Below, one piece after another: positions 9,471 through 18,446 of a stretch of 64,000 bases of DNA (positions are counted from its first letter, which is position 1; every line of letters begins with the position of its first letter). The stretch is from Maritalea mediterranea (GTDB lineage: Bacteria > Pseudomonadota > Alphaproteobacteria > Rhizobiales > Devosiaceae): positions 1,736,001 through 1,800,000 of the forward strand of contig NZ_JAKGTI010000001.1 in the NCBI RefSeq assembly GCF_021568695.1, given 5' to 3'. The notes beneath the pieces were generated by a model. That model made no database searches. It saw nothing but the letters and a program-made list of their open reading frames with translations, and had not been told where the DNA came from. The translations under genes and the position numbers were made by a program.

Positions 9471-9497
9471 GGCGCGGCACCCCAAAAGTGCCGCGCC
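9471..9497 (+). terminator. Strong hairpin after the HyuAB gene
   Basis: GGCGCGGCAC (9471-9480) and GTGCCGCGCC (9488-9497) form a perfect 10-bp stem with a 7-base loop, 9 nt after the stop codon. No T-tract follows, so termination may depend on Rho or be partial, but position and strength fit the 3' end of this transcript. Confidence 0.6.
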
Positions 9498-9582
9498 ACC
9501 AAGGCTTGCATTGTCTCAACAGCATGGTCGGTGAACAGATCGAAGACGCATGCGCCGGCCCGAAAGGAGAAAAATAAGTTCC

Positions 9583-9596
9583 ATAAGATATCTTAT
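9583..9596. repeat. 14-bp perfect palindrome before the IS30 element
   Basis: ATAAGATATCTTAT is fully self-complementary. It lies in the 170-bp stretch between the HyuAB gene and the IS30 left end, downstream of an orphan AAAGGAG ribosome-site-like sequence at 9563-9569. It may be a remnant of a promoter or operator whose gene was displaced by the insertion. Confidence 0.3.
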
Positions 9597-9630
9597 ACGA
9601 ATTAGGTGTGTTAGCGGGTGCGCGCTACCT

Positions 9631-10721
9631 TGAAGTGCGACTTTTGTTTGAAAACAATAAGTTATCAAACGGAGGGATTATGCCATGGGACAAGCTTATT
9701 CGCAACTCACCCTTGAAGAGCGTCGCAAGATTGAACGCTGGCGCCATGCACGCGTATCTGTTGATGAAATCGCAAAGACCTTAAATCGTCACCGATCAAC
9801 AATATTTCGAGAGCTACGACGCAATTATTTTTTGGATCCTGAGTTACCAGATGTGAAAGGCTATTTTGCGGTTGCAGCACAAACGCGTTCATCAAATAGA
9901 CGTACTCAGCAACAAAAACTGATCAAGTTTCCTGATCTATGCCGCCGCATTGTAGAGAAGATAAAAATTGGCTGGACGCCAGAGCAAATTGCCAACCGCA
10001 TGATTTTTGAAAACATACAACCAAGAGTCTGCCAGGAAACAATCTATCGCTACATTTATTCTGAAACTGGCATGGAACAAGAATTATGGTGGTATTTGCC
10101 CCTGCACCGCAAATCACGCTTACCCCGTAGAGCGCGAAAGAAGTTACCGTCTAAATTCCATCGTGACGTCAGTATTTTATTCCGTCCCGAGGCTGTCGCC
10201 CATCGCAGTCAATTTGGGCACTGGGAAGGCGATTTGATGCTGTTTAAGCAACATTTTGGTCAAGGCAATGTCACCTCGCTTGTGGAGCGTGTCAGTCGAT
10301 TTACTGTGCTGTTGCGCAACTCGAGTAAACACACAAACCCTGTGATGAAAAAGATCGCTTCAGCGATAGGCTCCCTCCCCTTTATTGCGCGCCGCTCTAT
10401 CACGTTTGACCGCGGTACCGAATTTGTATCCTGGCCGCACCTGCAATCGGAAATCGGGACACAAGCCTGGTTTTGTGATCCATCAGCACCTTGGCAAAAG
10501 GGCACGGTAGAAAACACCAATAGAAGAATAAGGCGATGGCTACCTCGCCAAATCAACCTCAAAGCGATCACAGATCATGAATTGAAAATGATCTGTGATC
10601 GCCTCAACCAAACACCGAGGAAATGTCTTGGGTGGAAAACGCCTGCCGAAGTGTTCAAAGAAAAGATGCTGGAGCAAGCCGAACGAACGCGTTAAAAAAG
10701 GAGAACAAAAGTCGCACCTCA
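9631..10721 (+). mobile_element. IS30-family insertion sequence, apparently complete
   Basis: A 1,091-bp element bounded by imperfect inverted repeats that match at 17 of 18 positions: TGAAGTGCGACTTTTGTT at 9631-9648 and the complement of TGAGGTGCGACTTTTGTT at 10704-10721. The dinucleotide CT lies directly outside both ends (9629-9630 and 10722-10723), consistent with the 2-3-bp target duplications known for IS30 elements, though two bases prove little. It encodes one intact transposase, so it may still be mobile. Confidence 0.85.
9685..10695 (+). CDS. IS30-family transposase
   Basis: The 336-residue DDE transposase of the surrounding element. An N-terminal helix-turn-helix (residues 8-45, LTLEERRKIE...HRSTIFREL) binds the inverted repeats. 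The catalytic acids are D183 (HWEGDLM), D242 (TFDRGTEF) and E276 (GTVENTNRR), with the 33-residue second spacing typical of IS30. Full length with no frameshift. The ATG at 9685 follows GGAGGGA with a normal gap. Codon use is visibly less biased than in neighbouring core genes, as expected for mobile DNA. Confidence 0.95.
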   Translation: MGQAYSQLTLEERRKIERWRHARVSVDEIAKTLNRHRSTIFRELRRNYFLDPELPDVKGYFAVAAQTRSSNRRTQQQKLIKFPDLCRRIVEKIKIGWTPEQIANRMIFENIQPRVCQETIYRYIYSETGMEQELWWYLPLHRKSRLPRRARKKLPSKFHRDVSILFRPEAVAHRSQFGHWEGDLMLFKQHFGQGNVTSLVERVSRFTVLLRNSSKHTNPVMKKIASAIGSLPFIARRSITFDRGTEFVSWPHLQSEIGTQAWFCDPSAPWQKGTVENTNRRIRRWLPRQINLKAITDHELKMICDRLNQTPRKCLGWKTPAEVFKEKMLEQAERTR

Positions 10722-10747
10722 CTTAGCGGTCACACGCAAAGCTAAAA

Positions 10748-12233
10748 TGTCACCCATGAGCAAAGCAGAAGTGTCACTATTCTTCAAGTCTAGCTTGGAG
10801 GATTTTGACCATGGGTTGGGTAACGATGAGCGAAAGAGAACTAAATCGAGTTGAGATCATTAGTCAGGTTGCGGAAGCGCAATTGGATGTGACGCAAGCG
10901 GCAGATCTTTTATGTATGTCACGCCGGCAGGTGTTTCGGCTTTTGAAGCGATATCGCCAAACTGGTCTATCAGGTTTGCGACATACCGCGCGCGGAAGAT
11001 CACCAAACAACCGGATTAGAAGCGCGAAGAGACAATATATTCTCGAGCTGATCAGGGATAATTATCCAGATTTTGGACCAACCTTAGCCGCAGAGATGCT
11101 CGTGGCGCATCATCATATCGTGATTTCGCGAGAGACACTGCGCAAATGGATGATCGAAGACGGGTTATGGTTATCGCGCAAACAGCGTCGGACGTTCCAC
11201 CAGCCCAGGTTACGGCGCGAATGTTATGGCGAACTGATCCAGATTGATGGCTCGGATCATTATTGGTTCGAGGATAGAGCACCGCCCTGCACTCTGCTGG
11301 TTTTCATTGATGATGCGACCAGCAGCTTGATGCAGCTTCGATTTGTAAAGTCTGAGAGCACCTTCAGCTACTTTGAGGCATTGGAGTTCTATCTCAAGCA
11401 ACATGGACGTCCGGTGGCTTTCTACTCTGACAAGCATTGTGTATTTCGGGTGGCCAATCAGGGCGCAAAGTCGGGCCATGGCATGACCCAGTTTGGCCGG
11501 GCCTTAAATGAGTTAAACATTGAGATTCTTTGTGCCAATTCCTCTCAAGCTAAAGGGCGCGTTGAGCGGGTCAACAGAACTTTACAGGATCGCTTGGTCA
11601 AGGAACTTCGCATCGCAGACATATCTGATATTGAGCAAGCAAATGTGTTTCTGTCTGAGTTTGTGGCGCGACATAATTTCAAGTTCGCCAAGGCTGCCCG
11701 CCGTCCAGATAATCTACATCGCGCGCTCAATGTTGAACCGGACCGGCTAAAGGATATTTTATGTTGGCGTGATGAGCGGTATGTCGGGCGACAACTGGCG
11801 TTTTCCTATGATCGTAAGCGGATCATTCTTGAGCAGAATGAGATTACGCGCGCGCTTCCAGGCAAATATGTCGACAGCTATGAGTTTGCTGATGGACGCC
11901 TGGAGTTTCGACACAAAGGCATATCGTTGCCCTACGCTGTGTTTGACAAAGATCAGCGTGTCACTCACGCAGCGATCACGGAAAATAAGCGTCTTAGTGC
12001 TGTTTTGGAATATGTGAAGGCCGAACAGGAAAAGGCACCGCCAAAGCGAAAGCGGGCCGGAAAGCAACGGACACAATATACGCCTACCGGACGTAAGAAT
12101 GATGGCTGGAATTCACTTGCGCGGCGTCAAAAAGCAGCCGATCAGGGCTGCGATATTTGAGGTCTCCACCCTGCTCGGCTGCTTAATCCTCAAACGCCCC
12201 GAGTGACATTTCTGCTTTGTAAAACCAGTGACA
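10748..12233 (+). mobile_element. ISNCY-family insertion sequence, apparently complete
   Basis: About 1.49 kb bounded by complex inverted repeats. The left end carries TGTCAC at 10748, CAAAGCAGAA at 10761-10770 and TGTCACT at 10772-10778. The right end carries the reverse complements AGTGACA at 12202-12208, TTCTGCTTTG at 12210-12219 and GTGACA at 12228-12233. The two TGTCAC boxes in each end could be paired transposase sites. It starts only about 26 bp after the IS30 element. The outer limits could extend a few bases further, and I saw no certain target duplication. Confidence 0.75.
10811..12160 (+). CDS. ISNCY-family transposase
   Basis: A 449-residue DDE integrase-like transposase. Near the N terminus is a helix-turn-helix (VTQAADLLCMSRRQVFRLL); the catalytic core follows. 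Counting from the TTG two codons upstream (10805), the acids are D148 (IQIDGSDHYW), D209 (FYSDKHCVF) and E254 (GRVERVNRTL). The C terminus is basic. The start is ATG 10811, which has GGAGG at 10797-10801. The length and motifs match the ISNCY (IS1202-like) group, and the gene is intact and bounded by matching inverted repeats. Confidence 0.92.
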   Translation: MGWVTMSERELNRVEIISQVAEAQLDVTQAADLLCMSRRQVFRLLKRYRQTGLSGLRHTARGRSPNNRIRSAKRQYILELIRDNYPDFGPTLAAEMLVAHHHIVISRETLRKWMIEDGLWLSRKQRRTFHQPRLRRECYGELIQIDGSDHYWFEDRAPPCTLLVFIDDATSSLMQLRFVKSESTFSYFEALEFYLKQHGRPVAFYSDKHCVFRVANQGAKSGHGMTQFGRALNELNIEILCANSSQAKGRVERVNRTLQDRLVKELRIADISDIEQANVFLSEFVARHNFKFAKAARRPDNLHRALNVEPDRLKDILCWRDERYVGRQLAFSYDRKRIILEQNEITRALPGKYVDSYEFADGRLEFRHKGISLPYAVFDKDQRVTHAAITENKRLSAVLEYVKAEQEKAPPKRKRAGKQRTQYTPTGRKNDGWNSLARRQKAADQGCDI

Positions 12234-12314
12234 ATTCTAAATGGTTGCAACAATGTATTTGAGCGGAATGAATGCCTAAATGCATACGTCGAACTCACGC
12301 ATCCGCTGTTCCCT

Positions 12315-12611
12315 TCACTCATCTTCGTCTGCGTCCCTGCGCTGCGTTTCTTTTACAGGCTCAAGCAATTGTCGCATTTCAGCTGTAGCTGCGGCAAAGA
12401 TCGCAAAGCTGCTTGTTGGCACTGCGCCAGGATCCTCTTGGTGATCCTGCGGCGGCCAGGTTTCGTTCAGGTTTGTCAGCAACCCATCAACAGCCGCTTT
12501 ATCCTTATCCGCCACATATGTAAGAAGCCATTGCAACACATGCCGCTGCGCCGTTAAGCGTCCTTCCAGCTCCGCGGATGACAATTCCATACCTGAGTTC
12601 TCTTTAGTCAT
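12315..12611 (-). CDS. Small hypothetical protein, 98 residues
   Basis: I do not recognise a domain. The product is predicted soluble and helical, with LEGRLTAQRHVLQWLLTYVAD as its best-defined segment and an acidic C terminus (DADEDE). The pattern recalls short uncharacterised proteins of Rhizobiales that begin with a similar helix, but this is memory and not a comparison. The ATG at 12611 has an AGGA site at about 7 nt. It lies between the ISNCY right end and mazG, reading toward the element, and could have been separated from former neighbours by the insertion. Confidence 0.5.
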   Translation of the reverse strand: MTKENSGMELSSAELEGRLTAQRHVLQWLLTYVADKDKAAVDGLLTNLNETWPPQDHQEDPGAVPTSSFAIFAAATAEMRQLLEPVKETQRRDADEDE

Positions 12612-12885
12612 AGCATAATCCTGACTTGGTTTTGCTTGATCGCCGCCTGGCCTGAATTTAAGCGCGCAATTTTTTATTTATGTACACAACGCTACGAAAA
12701 AGATCGCCGTTCCAACATAACATCTGGATGCCATTGCTGCTAAAGGTTTGCCCGACCAAAATGCTGCGATTTTGGCTTGGGTCACCTTGTGCCAAACAAG
12801 TGAGCAAGATAAAAGAAAATCGGCAAAACACCATGTAGTTGCCTAGCTATCCAATGCTTTAGGACTTTTATTTTACGGCCCCAAT

Positions 12886-13710
12886 ATGAAACCCTCTCGC
12901 GATATCCAAACCCTAATTGACATAATGGCTCGCCTCCGCGATCCAAATGGCGGCTGTCCTTGGGATTTGGAGCAGGATTTTGACAGCATCAAGCCTCACA
13001 CCATTGAAGAAGCCTATGAAGTGGCGGAAGCTATTGAAAATAAAGACTTTGAGGAGCTGCGCGACGAGCTCGGTGACCTGCTGTTTCAGCCCATCTATTA
13101 TGCACAAATGGCGAAAGAAAAGGGTGAATTTGATTTCGGGGATATTGTTTATGGCATTTCAGCCAAACTAATCCGCCGCCACCCGCATGTGTTTGGCGAT
13201 CTCGACACATCCGACCCCGTGGAAGTCAAAAAGGTGTGGGACGGGATCAAGGCCGAAGAACGGGCGGAAAAAGCCGCCCGGCAAGCGCATCCGGAAAAGC
13301 CGACGGGATATCTCGACGATATTCCCCGCGGCCAACCGGCGCTGATGCGGGCTGATAAGCTGGCCAAACGTGCCGCACGTATCGGCTTTGATTTTGCCGG
13401 TCCCGCCCAAGCGGCTGAAAAGCTGCATGAAGAATTGACCGAATTGCAGGACGAGATGAACGCCGATGCGCCAAAAGAGCGGCTGCACGAAGAGCTGGGC
13501 GATCTCTTGTTCGCGGTGGCCTCCCTCGCCCGCAAACTGAATATCGACCCGGAGACCGCCTTGCAGGACGCGAACGCCAAATTTATCCGGCGCTTTCAGC
13601 ATATTGAACAAGGCGTGGCGCAGCAGAACAAAAAGCTTGATGAAACAGACTTTGCGACTCTGCAAAGCCTGTGGGACGAAGCCCGACTGGCGGATAAATC
13701 AAAGGGTTAG
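12886..13710 (+). CDS. mazG: Nucleoside triphosphate pyrophosphohydrolase MazG
   Basis: A 274-residue cytosolic enzyme that hydrolyses (d)NTPs to monophosphates and pyrophosphate, cleaning damaged nucleotides or lowering the alarmone pool. Two MazG domains are visible. The first, around residues 35-70, carries the Mg-binding EEAYEVAEAI and ELRDELGDLLFQ motifs. The second has EELTELQDEM and LHEELGDLLFAVASLARK. The WDGIKAEER linker region between them is typical of full-length two-domain MazG. It is convergent with hflX, with only 6 nt between the stop codons. The 274-bp region upstream holds no other gene. Confidence 0.95.
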   Translation: MKPSRDIQTLIDIMARLRDPNGGCPWDLEQDFDSIKPHTIEEAYEVAEAIENKDFEELRDELGDLLFQPIYYAQMAKEKGEFDFGDIVYGISAKLIRRHPHVFGDLDTSDPVEVKKVWDGIKAEERAEKAARQAHPEKPTGYLDDIPRGQPALMRADKLAKRAARIGFDFAGPAQAAEKLHEELTELQDEMNADAPKERLHEELGDLLFAVASLARKLNIDPETALQDANAKFIRRFQHIEQGVAQQNKKLDETDFATLQSLWDEARLADKSKG

Positions 13711-13716
13711 CCCCCT

Positions 13717-15093
13717 CTAGTGCATCAGCACATAGGGACCAAACTCCTCTAGAAAACCGGACATTTTGTTTTTCGGAATCCGCACCTGATAAACGATCGA
13801 CAATTCATCGTCGCTGCTGGATTGGTCAATCACTTCGCCATTCTCAAACAACCAATGTGCTTTTCCCGCGGCCTCGTGTGGCAAGATCACCCGCTGCACT
13901 CGGCTGTTCTCAGCCAGCTTTTCCTCGATCATGCTGATCAATTTATCGATATTCTGTCCGGTAACAGCAGAGACTTCCACCACAGGCACATCACTCTTAT
14001 GCTGCGCCCGCGCTTGCTCCAGCAGCCCCTCATCGGCTTGATCAATCTTGTTCCACACCTCAATAAAAGGCACATCTTCAGGCGTTACGCCTAAATCTTT
14101 CAGCACGTCTGCTACATCCTGTGCCTGGGCCAAATGGTCTGGATTTGAAACATCGCGCACGTGCAGCACCAAATGCGCATCGGTCACCTCTTCCAGCGTG
14201 GAGCGGAACGCGGCCACAAGATCGGTGGGCAGATCAGCGATAAAGCCAACCGTGTCGGAAAATACGACTTCCCGCTTATGGGGCAAAATGCGCCGCCGCA
14301 CGGTGGTGTCGAGGGTGGCAAACAACATGTCCGCCTCCTCGGCGCTCGCGCCCGTCAGGCAGTTGAACAAGGTGGATTTGCCGGCATTCGTGTACCCAAC
14401 CAAAGAGATGATCGGGTGTGGCACCACTTTACGGGCCTTGCGCTGTTCGGTGCGGGTCTTTTTCACTTTGTTGAGCCGCTGGGTCAACAGCGTGATCCGC
14501 TCCTGCAATTGTCGCCGGTCAGCCTCAATCTGGGTTTCCCCCGGCCCGCCAACAAAGCCCAAGCCACCACGTTGCCGCTCCAGGTGGGTCCATGACCGCA
14601 CCAACCGGCCCTTTTGATAGTTCAGGTGCGCCAGCTCAACTTGCAACACCCCTTCCCGCGTGGCCGCGCGCTCGCCGAAAATCTCAAGGATCAGCGCTGT
14701 GCGGTCCAAAACCTTGGCACCCACCTGTTTTTCAAGGTTGCGCTGTTGAATGGGGGACAATTGACAATCAAGCAGCACCAGCTTGATCTTTTCATCGCGC
14801 ACGGTCTCGGCAATAGCTTCCACATGACCGCCACCAATAAAGGTCGCTGGCTTAATCTCGCGCACCGAGACGATGATCGACTGCACCACAACCAAATTGA
14901 TCGCTTCCGCCAAACCTTCAAATTCGGCCTTGCGGGCATCAATCGTCCGGCGATTGGGTTGTTTGGTAATGTCTGGCGTCACCAGCATGGCACGCGTGGG
15001 CGCAGCGCGGCGATCCACAAATGCTTTGGGCCCACGTGCAAATTCCACCCCTTCCTGCTGCTCAGGAAGTGGGTTGTCTTTTGATTTGTTCAA
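13717..15093 (-). CDS. hflX: Ribosome-associated GTPase HflX
   Basis: A 458-residue GTPase that binds the 50S subunit and rescues or splits stalled ribosomes. The N-terminal HflX domain ends with the family hallmark GGPGETQIE at about residues 182-190 and a helical linker. The G domain follows with G1 GYTNAGKST (233-241), G3 DTVGF and G4 NKID. The length is normal for alphaproteobacterial HflX. It lies 21 nt after hfq on the same strand, the classical hfq-hflX arrangement, so both are probably cotranscribed. Confidence 0.97.
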   Translation of the reverse strand: MNKSKDNPLPEQQEGVEFARGPKAFVDRRAAPTRAMLVTPDITKQPNRRTIDARKAEFEGLAEAINLVVVQSIIVSVREIKPATFIGGGHVEAIAETVRDEKIKLVLLDCQLSPIQQRNLEKQVGAKVLDRTALILEIFGERAATREGVLQVELAHLNYQKGRLVRSWTHLERQRGGLGFVGGPGETQIEADRRQLQERITLLTQRLNKVKKTRTEQRKARKVVPHPIISLVGYTNAGKSTLFNCLTGASAEEADMLFATLDTTVRRRILPHKREVVFSDTVGFIADLPTDLVAAFRSTLEEVTDAHLVLHVRDVSNPDHLAQAQDVADVLKDLGVTPEDVPFIEVWNKIDQADEGLLEQARAQHKSDVPVVEVSAVTGQNIDKLISMIEEKLAENSRVQRVILPHEAAGKAHWLFENGEVIDQSSSDDELSIVYQVRIPKNKMSGFLEEFGPYVLMH

Positions 15094-15114
15094 CGGCTTA
15101 CCTGTTGCTCTATA

Positions 15115-15363
15115 TTAGCTCTTGTCCGAGTTTTCCGGGTCAAAAAGCTGTACCGGTGCCCCTGGCATGATGGTTGAAATTGCATGTTTATATACGAGCT
15201 GCGATTGAGCCTCCCGACGCAGCAACAAACAAAAATTATCAAACCAGGTAATCACGCCCTGTAGCTTTACCCCATTGACCAGAAAAACGGTCACTGGAAT
15301 TTTGTTTTTACGCACATTATTGAGAAAAGAATCTTGCAGATTTTGGCTTTTATCGTTGGGCAT
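15115..15363 (-). CDS. hfq: RNA chaperone Hfq
   Basis: An 82-residue Sm-like protein that forms hexamers and pairs small RNAs with mRNAs. The Sm1 motif region ([19 protein letters not shown], then [11 protein letters not shown]) and the Sm2 region with YKHAIST are clear. The ORF is open for 28 codons further upstream, but ATG 15363 is the start because [11 protein letters not shown] is the normal Hfq N terminus and GAGG lies just before it. It precedes hflX. The extra acidic tail DPENSDKS is short, as in other alphaproteobacteria. Confidence 0.97.
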   Translation of the reverse strand: MPNDKSQNLQDSFLNNVRKNKIPVTVFLVNGVKLQGVITWFDNFCLLLRREAQSQLVYKHAISTIMPGAPVQLFDPENSDKS

Positions 15364-15517
15364 TTGGGCCTCTTTTTTTAAACGGTGCTGACGCGCAACT
15401 TCATTCCAGTACCGTGATGGATGCCACTTTTTAGGGTAGATACGCACCCTTAAAATGGTCTGTTTATTCTAATGCCACGCACAATTACTCAATGCGGCAT
15501 GTGCTTTTTTTAACGGG

Positions 15518-16945
15518 CTACTGCCGCAGCAAATTTGCGATTGCTGCAAAGATGATCAATATTTCAACTCGCCCTGCAAATGCAAATATAGCCATAAGAA
15601 TAAGGGCTTGTCTACTGTGTTCCCCGCCACTATCCAGTCCAAGCTCGGTTAATGAGGCGATCGAGTTCAAGCTGCCCACGGCCAGAGAGAAAGCTTGGCC
15701 AAACTCGTAGCCGAGGGCGGAAAAGGCCATCAGCGCGACACTCAGGGAGAGAATGAATAAAAAGAAATAGCTCCAAACCGCCTTCACATTGCGCGCATCA
15801 AGGCTATGGCCCGAAATTTTGACATTGGCCAATACCGCATGTGGAAAAACCAATTGCCGGGCCTGATTGATGGACTGTTCAAGCATCGTGCCCAATCTGT
15901 GCAACGTAATCCCACCCGCAGTGGAATAGGTAGTGGCCCCACCAATCGCCAACATCCAGGCCAAGGTAAGCGGCACGCCGCTGCCCATATTCTGATTGTG
16001 CAAAATGCCTGTTGTCGTCATCAGCGCCGTGACATCGAAGACATTGGCTAGGAAGCTTGGATGGCGCTGGCCGCTAAAGATCAAGGTCTGGGCCGTAAAC
16101 AACAAAAGTGCCGTTATCACCACCAGACTGATAAGGGCCATACTTTCGCGATGCTCGCCCAAAAGATCAAATCGCCGAAACACCACCATTTTGTGCCAAA
16201 TGATCGAGGTGCCGCCGATCAACATAAAGATGATCAGCGTGATTTCCGCCGTATAGTTGTTGAAAATTGTGCCGCCAGATTGGGTGGGCAAAAACCCATT
16301 GGTCGACAGGCTGGAAAAGGCCGCCAAAAGCGCGGTCAATGGCCGAACGCCCTGCACCAAAAGCAGCAAGAAACAAGTGAATGTAAGCGTGGCATAGGGG
16401 ACTGCGATCTCGCCCAAAGTCCGCATCAATTTGGGGCTGCCGCTCGTTGTCCCGTGCAACACAAAGCGCAAGTCACGATTGGGCAAACCGCCGACCTGAA
16501 ATGGCGCTAAGATGTAAATGATGATCGATAGCGTCAGAAGCCCGCCATACCAACCCAGCACCCCGCGATAAGCCGCCATCGCGCTGGTGATTTTTTCGAC
16601 CGGAAACGGTGTGACGCCCAGTGTTGTGGCCGCGGACACTGATTCAATCAACGCAAAATCCGCGCGTTGTCCTTCCAACAGAATAAAAGGCAAAGCCCCC
16701 GCAAGACAGAGCGAGAACCAAACGCAAACCGAAAGCAAAAACATGTCGCCACGTCGAAGCCGCCGCACCTTGCGATAAAGTGCCAGAATAAGCCCGCCCG
16801 ACAACAAAAACAGCGCGATCGCCATCAGGGTAAACCCTTCCACCGCGGCCCAGTCCGGCCCGGTGAAGGCCACGATCAGGGGCACCAGCAGGCAAAGGGA
16901 GAGCCCGAAAACAATGATGGCCGAAAACACAATGATGGTGGGCAT
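15518..16945 (-). CDS. trkH: Potassium uptake protein TrkH
   Basis: A 475-residue inner-membrane channel/transporter subunit of the Trk K+ uptake system, with about ten membrane helices and four pore-loop repeats. Filter-like segments are visible as TTLGVTPF, SSLSTNGFLP, TTTGILHNQ and NSIASLTELG, each with the conserved Gly that lines the K+ filter. It follows trkA by 31 nt on the same strand, so the regulator and the channel form one operon. The length matches TrkH/KtrB proteins of related bacteria. Confidence 0.94.
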   Translation of the reverse strand: MPTIIVFSAIIVFGLSLCLLVPLIVAFTGPDWAAVEGFTLMAIALFLLSGGLILALYRKVRRLRRGDMFLLSVCVWFSLCLAGALPFILLEGQRADFALIESVSAATTLGVTPFPVEKITSAMAAYRGVLGWYGGLLTLSIIIYILAPFQVGGLPNRDLRFVLHGTTSGSPKLMRTLGEIAVPYATLTFTCFLLLLVQGVRPLTALLAAFSSLSTNGFLPTQSGGTIFNNYTAEITLIIFMLIGGTSIIWHKMVVFRRFDLLGEHRESMALISLVVITALLLFTAQTLIFSGQRHPSFLANVFDVTALMTTTGILHNQNMGSGVPLTLAWMLAIGGATTYSTAGGITLHRLGTMLEQSINQARQLVFPHAVLANVKISGHSLDARNVKAVWSYFFLFILSLSVALMAFSALGYEFGQAFSLAVGSLNSIASLTELGLDSGGEHSRQALILMAIFAFAGRVEILIIFAAIANLLRQ

Positions 16946-16976
16946 GATTTATGCGACGCGCGCGGCCCCTTTCTTG

Positions 16977-18353
16977 CTAGAAAAAGTCGATGCTAACGCG
17001 GAACATCTGCTCCACTTTTCGCACAGATTTGGCCAGGGCAAATACAATGACCAAATCGCCAGCTTCAATCCGGCTGTTGCCATTTGGCATGTGCACTTCA
17101 CCACCGCGAATGATGGCGCCGATGCGCACCCCTTCGCCGAACTTGAATTCTTTCAACGGCTTGCCCACCAGCGGTGACGTTTCTAGCGCCTCGGCCTCAA
17201 GCAATTCGGCGGCCCCATTGTAAAGCGAGTAGACGCCACGAATGCGGCCGCGGCGCACATGCCGCAAGATCTTGGACACAGTGGCCGCACGCGGGTTCAA
17301 AAATGCGTCCACGTTCAATCGCCGGGCAAATCGCGGATATTGCGCCTGGTTCACCAGCGCAATGGTGGTGGCACCGCCCATTTCGTTCGCCAACACGCAG
17401 GAAAGGATGTTGGTTTCATCATCATTGGTGAGACCCAAAAACATTTGGCATTGCTCGATGCCCACTTCCCGCATGATTTCATCGTTCAGGGTCGACCCAT
17501 AAACCACAATAGATTTTTCTAGCCGCTCCGCCGCTTGTTGTGCCTTGTCACGATTGGTCTCGATCAAACGTACAGAAATGCCGTCGCGGCTTTCTTCCAG
17601 CCGTCGCGCCACATATTGGCCCACATTGCCAGCGCCGGCGATCACCACCTTGTCCGGCAATTCTTCCTTGCGGCCAAACATGGAGAGCACGCGGTTGACC
17701 TGATCTTTCTCCACGCTCACAATGGCCTCGTCACCTGCCATCATGAAATCATCAGACTTGAGCGCCAGCATCTCACCGTCGCGGATCACCCCCATCACCA
17801 TCGCCTGCAAATTGGGGAAAAGCTCGGTGAGTTGATGCAATGGCGTATCAATAATGGCGCAATCTTCCGCCACCGGCACGCTGAGCACCAACACCTGATC
17901 GTCATCAAACGAGACAATGTCACTGGCGCCGGGATAGGCCATACGCTGCAAAATCAGTTCGCCAACCTCCACTTCGGGCGAAATAATCACATCAATGGGC
18001 AAGTGATCGCGGGCGAACAAATTGGAAAATTCAGAACGCAGATAGTTCTGTGCCCGAATCCGGGCAATACGGATCGGCACATCAAAAATCGAGTGCGCCA
18101 CCTGGCAGGCGGTCATATTGACCTCGTCCACCTGGGTCACTGCAATCAGCATATCGGCTTCGCGTGCACCGGCCTGTGCCAGAATTTCCGGGTGTGAGCC
18201 ATGGCCGTGGATGCCCCGTGCATCAAGGGTATCGCGCACCCGCTGCACCAGCTCCGCATTGCTGTCAATCACTGTGACTTCAATGCCTTCCTGCGACAAA
18301 CGTTCGGCAATGCCGTAGCCCACTTGCCCTGCACCGGAGATGATCACGCGCAT
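16977..18353 (-). CDS. trkA: Trk system potassium regulator TrkA
   Basis: A 458-residue peripheral membrane protein that gates TrkH by binding NAD(H) or ATP. It contains two tandem modules, each an RCK/TrkA-N Rossmann domain plus a TrkA-C domain. The first nucleotide site is GAGQVGYGIA at residues 6-15 and the second GAGNVGQYVA near residue 240. TrkA-C domains follow each, the last ending in GDLVIVFALAKSV. It is the first gene of trkA-trkH. Upstream, after about 90 bp, comes the 282-bp palindromic repeat. Confidence 0.96.
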   Translation of the reverse strand: MRVIISGAGQVGYGIAERLSQEGIEVTVIDSNAELVQRVRDTLDARGIHGHGSHPEILAQAGAREADMLIAVTQVDEVNMTACQVAHSIFDVPIRIARIRAQNYLRSEFSNLFARDHLPIDVIISPEVEVGELILQRMAYPGASDIVSFDDDQVLVLSVPVAEDCAIIDTPLHQLTELFPNLQAMVMGVIRDGEMLALKSDDFMMAGDEAIVSVEKDQVNRVLSMFGRKEELPDKVVIAGAGNVGQYVARRLEESRDGISVRLIETNRDKAQQAAERLEKSIVVYGSTLNDEIMREVGIEQCQMFLGLTNDDETNILSCVLANEMGGATTIALVNQAQYPRFARRLNVDAFLNPRAATVSKILRHVRRGRIRGVYSLYNGAAELLEAEALETSPLVGKPLKEFKFGEGVRIGAIIRGGEVHMPNGNSRIEAGDLVIVFALAKSVRKVEQMFRVSIDFF

Positions 18354-18446
18354 ATAAAAGCCCTTTTGCTATATCAGCTCGTTTATGTGTGCCGTGATGC
18401 GCAAAAAAATACAAGCCCCAGCACACATCATGCTGCCGGGCGCATC

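Noticed and set aside
6657-9485. Long minus-strand ORFs of 415 and 519 codons opposite the HyuAB gene
   Set aside because: The plus strand encodes a strong full-length family member. The reverse frames are His/Gly/Ala-rich with no domain pattern, as expected from codon bias.
9631-12233. Composite transposon made of the two insertion sequences
   Set aside because: The elements belong to different families, have different ends and carry no passenger gene between them.
15464-15517. Plus-strand terminator with a T7 run before trkH
   Set aside because: The only stem is about 5 bp (GCACA/TGTGC) with a long loop, and no plus-strand gene lies upstream.
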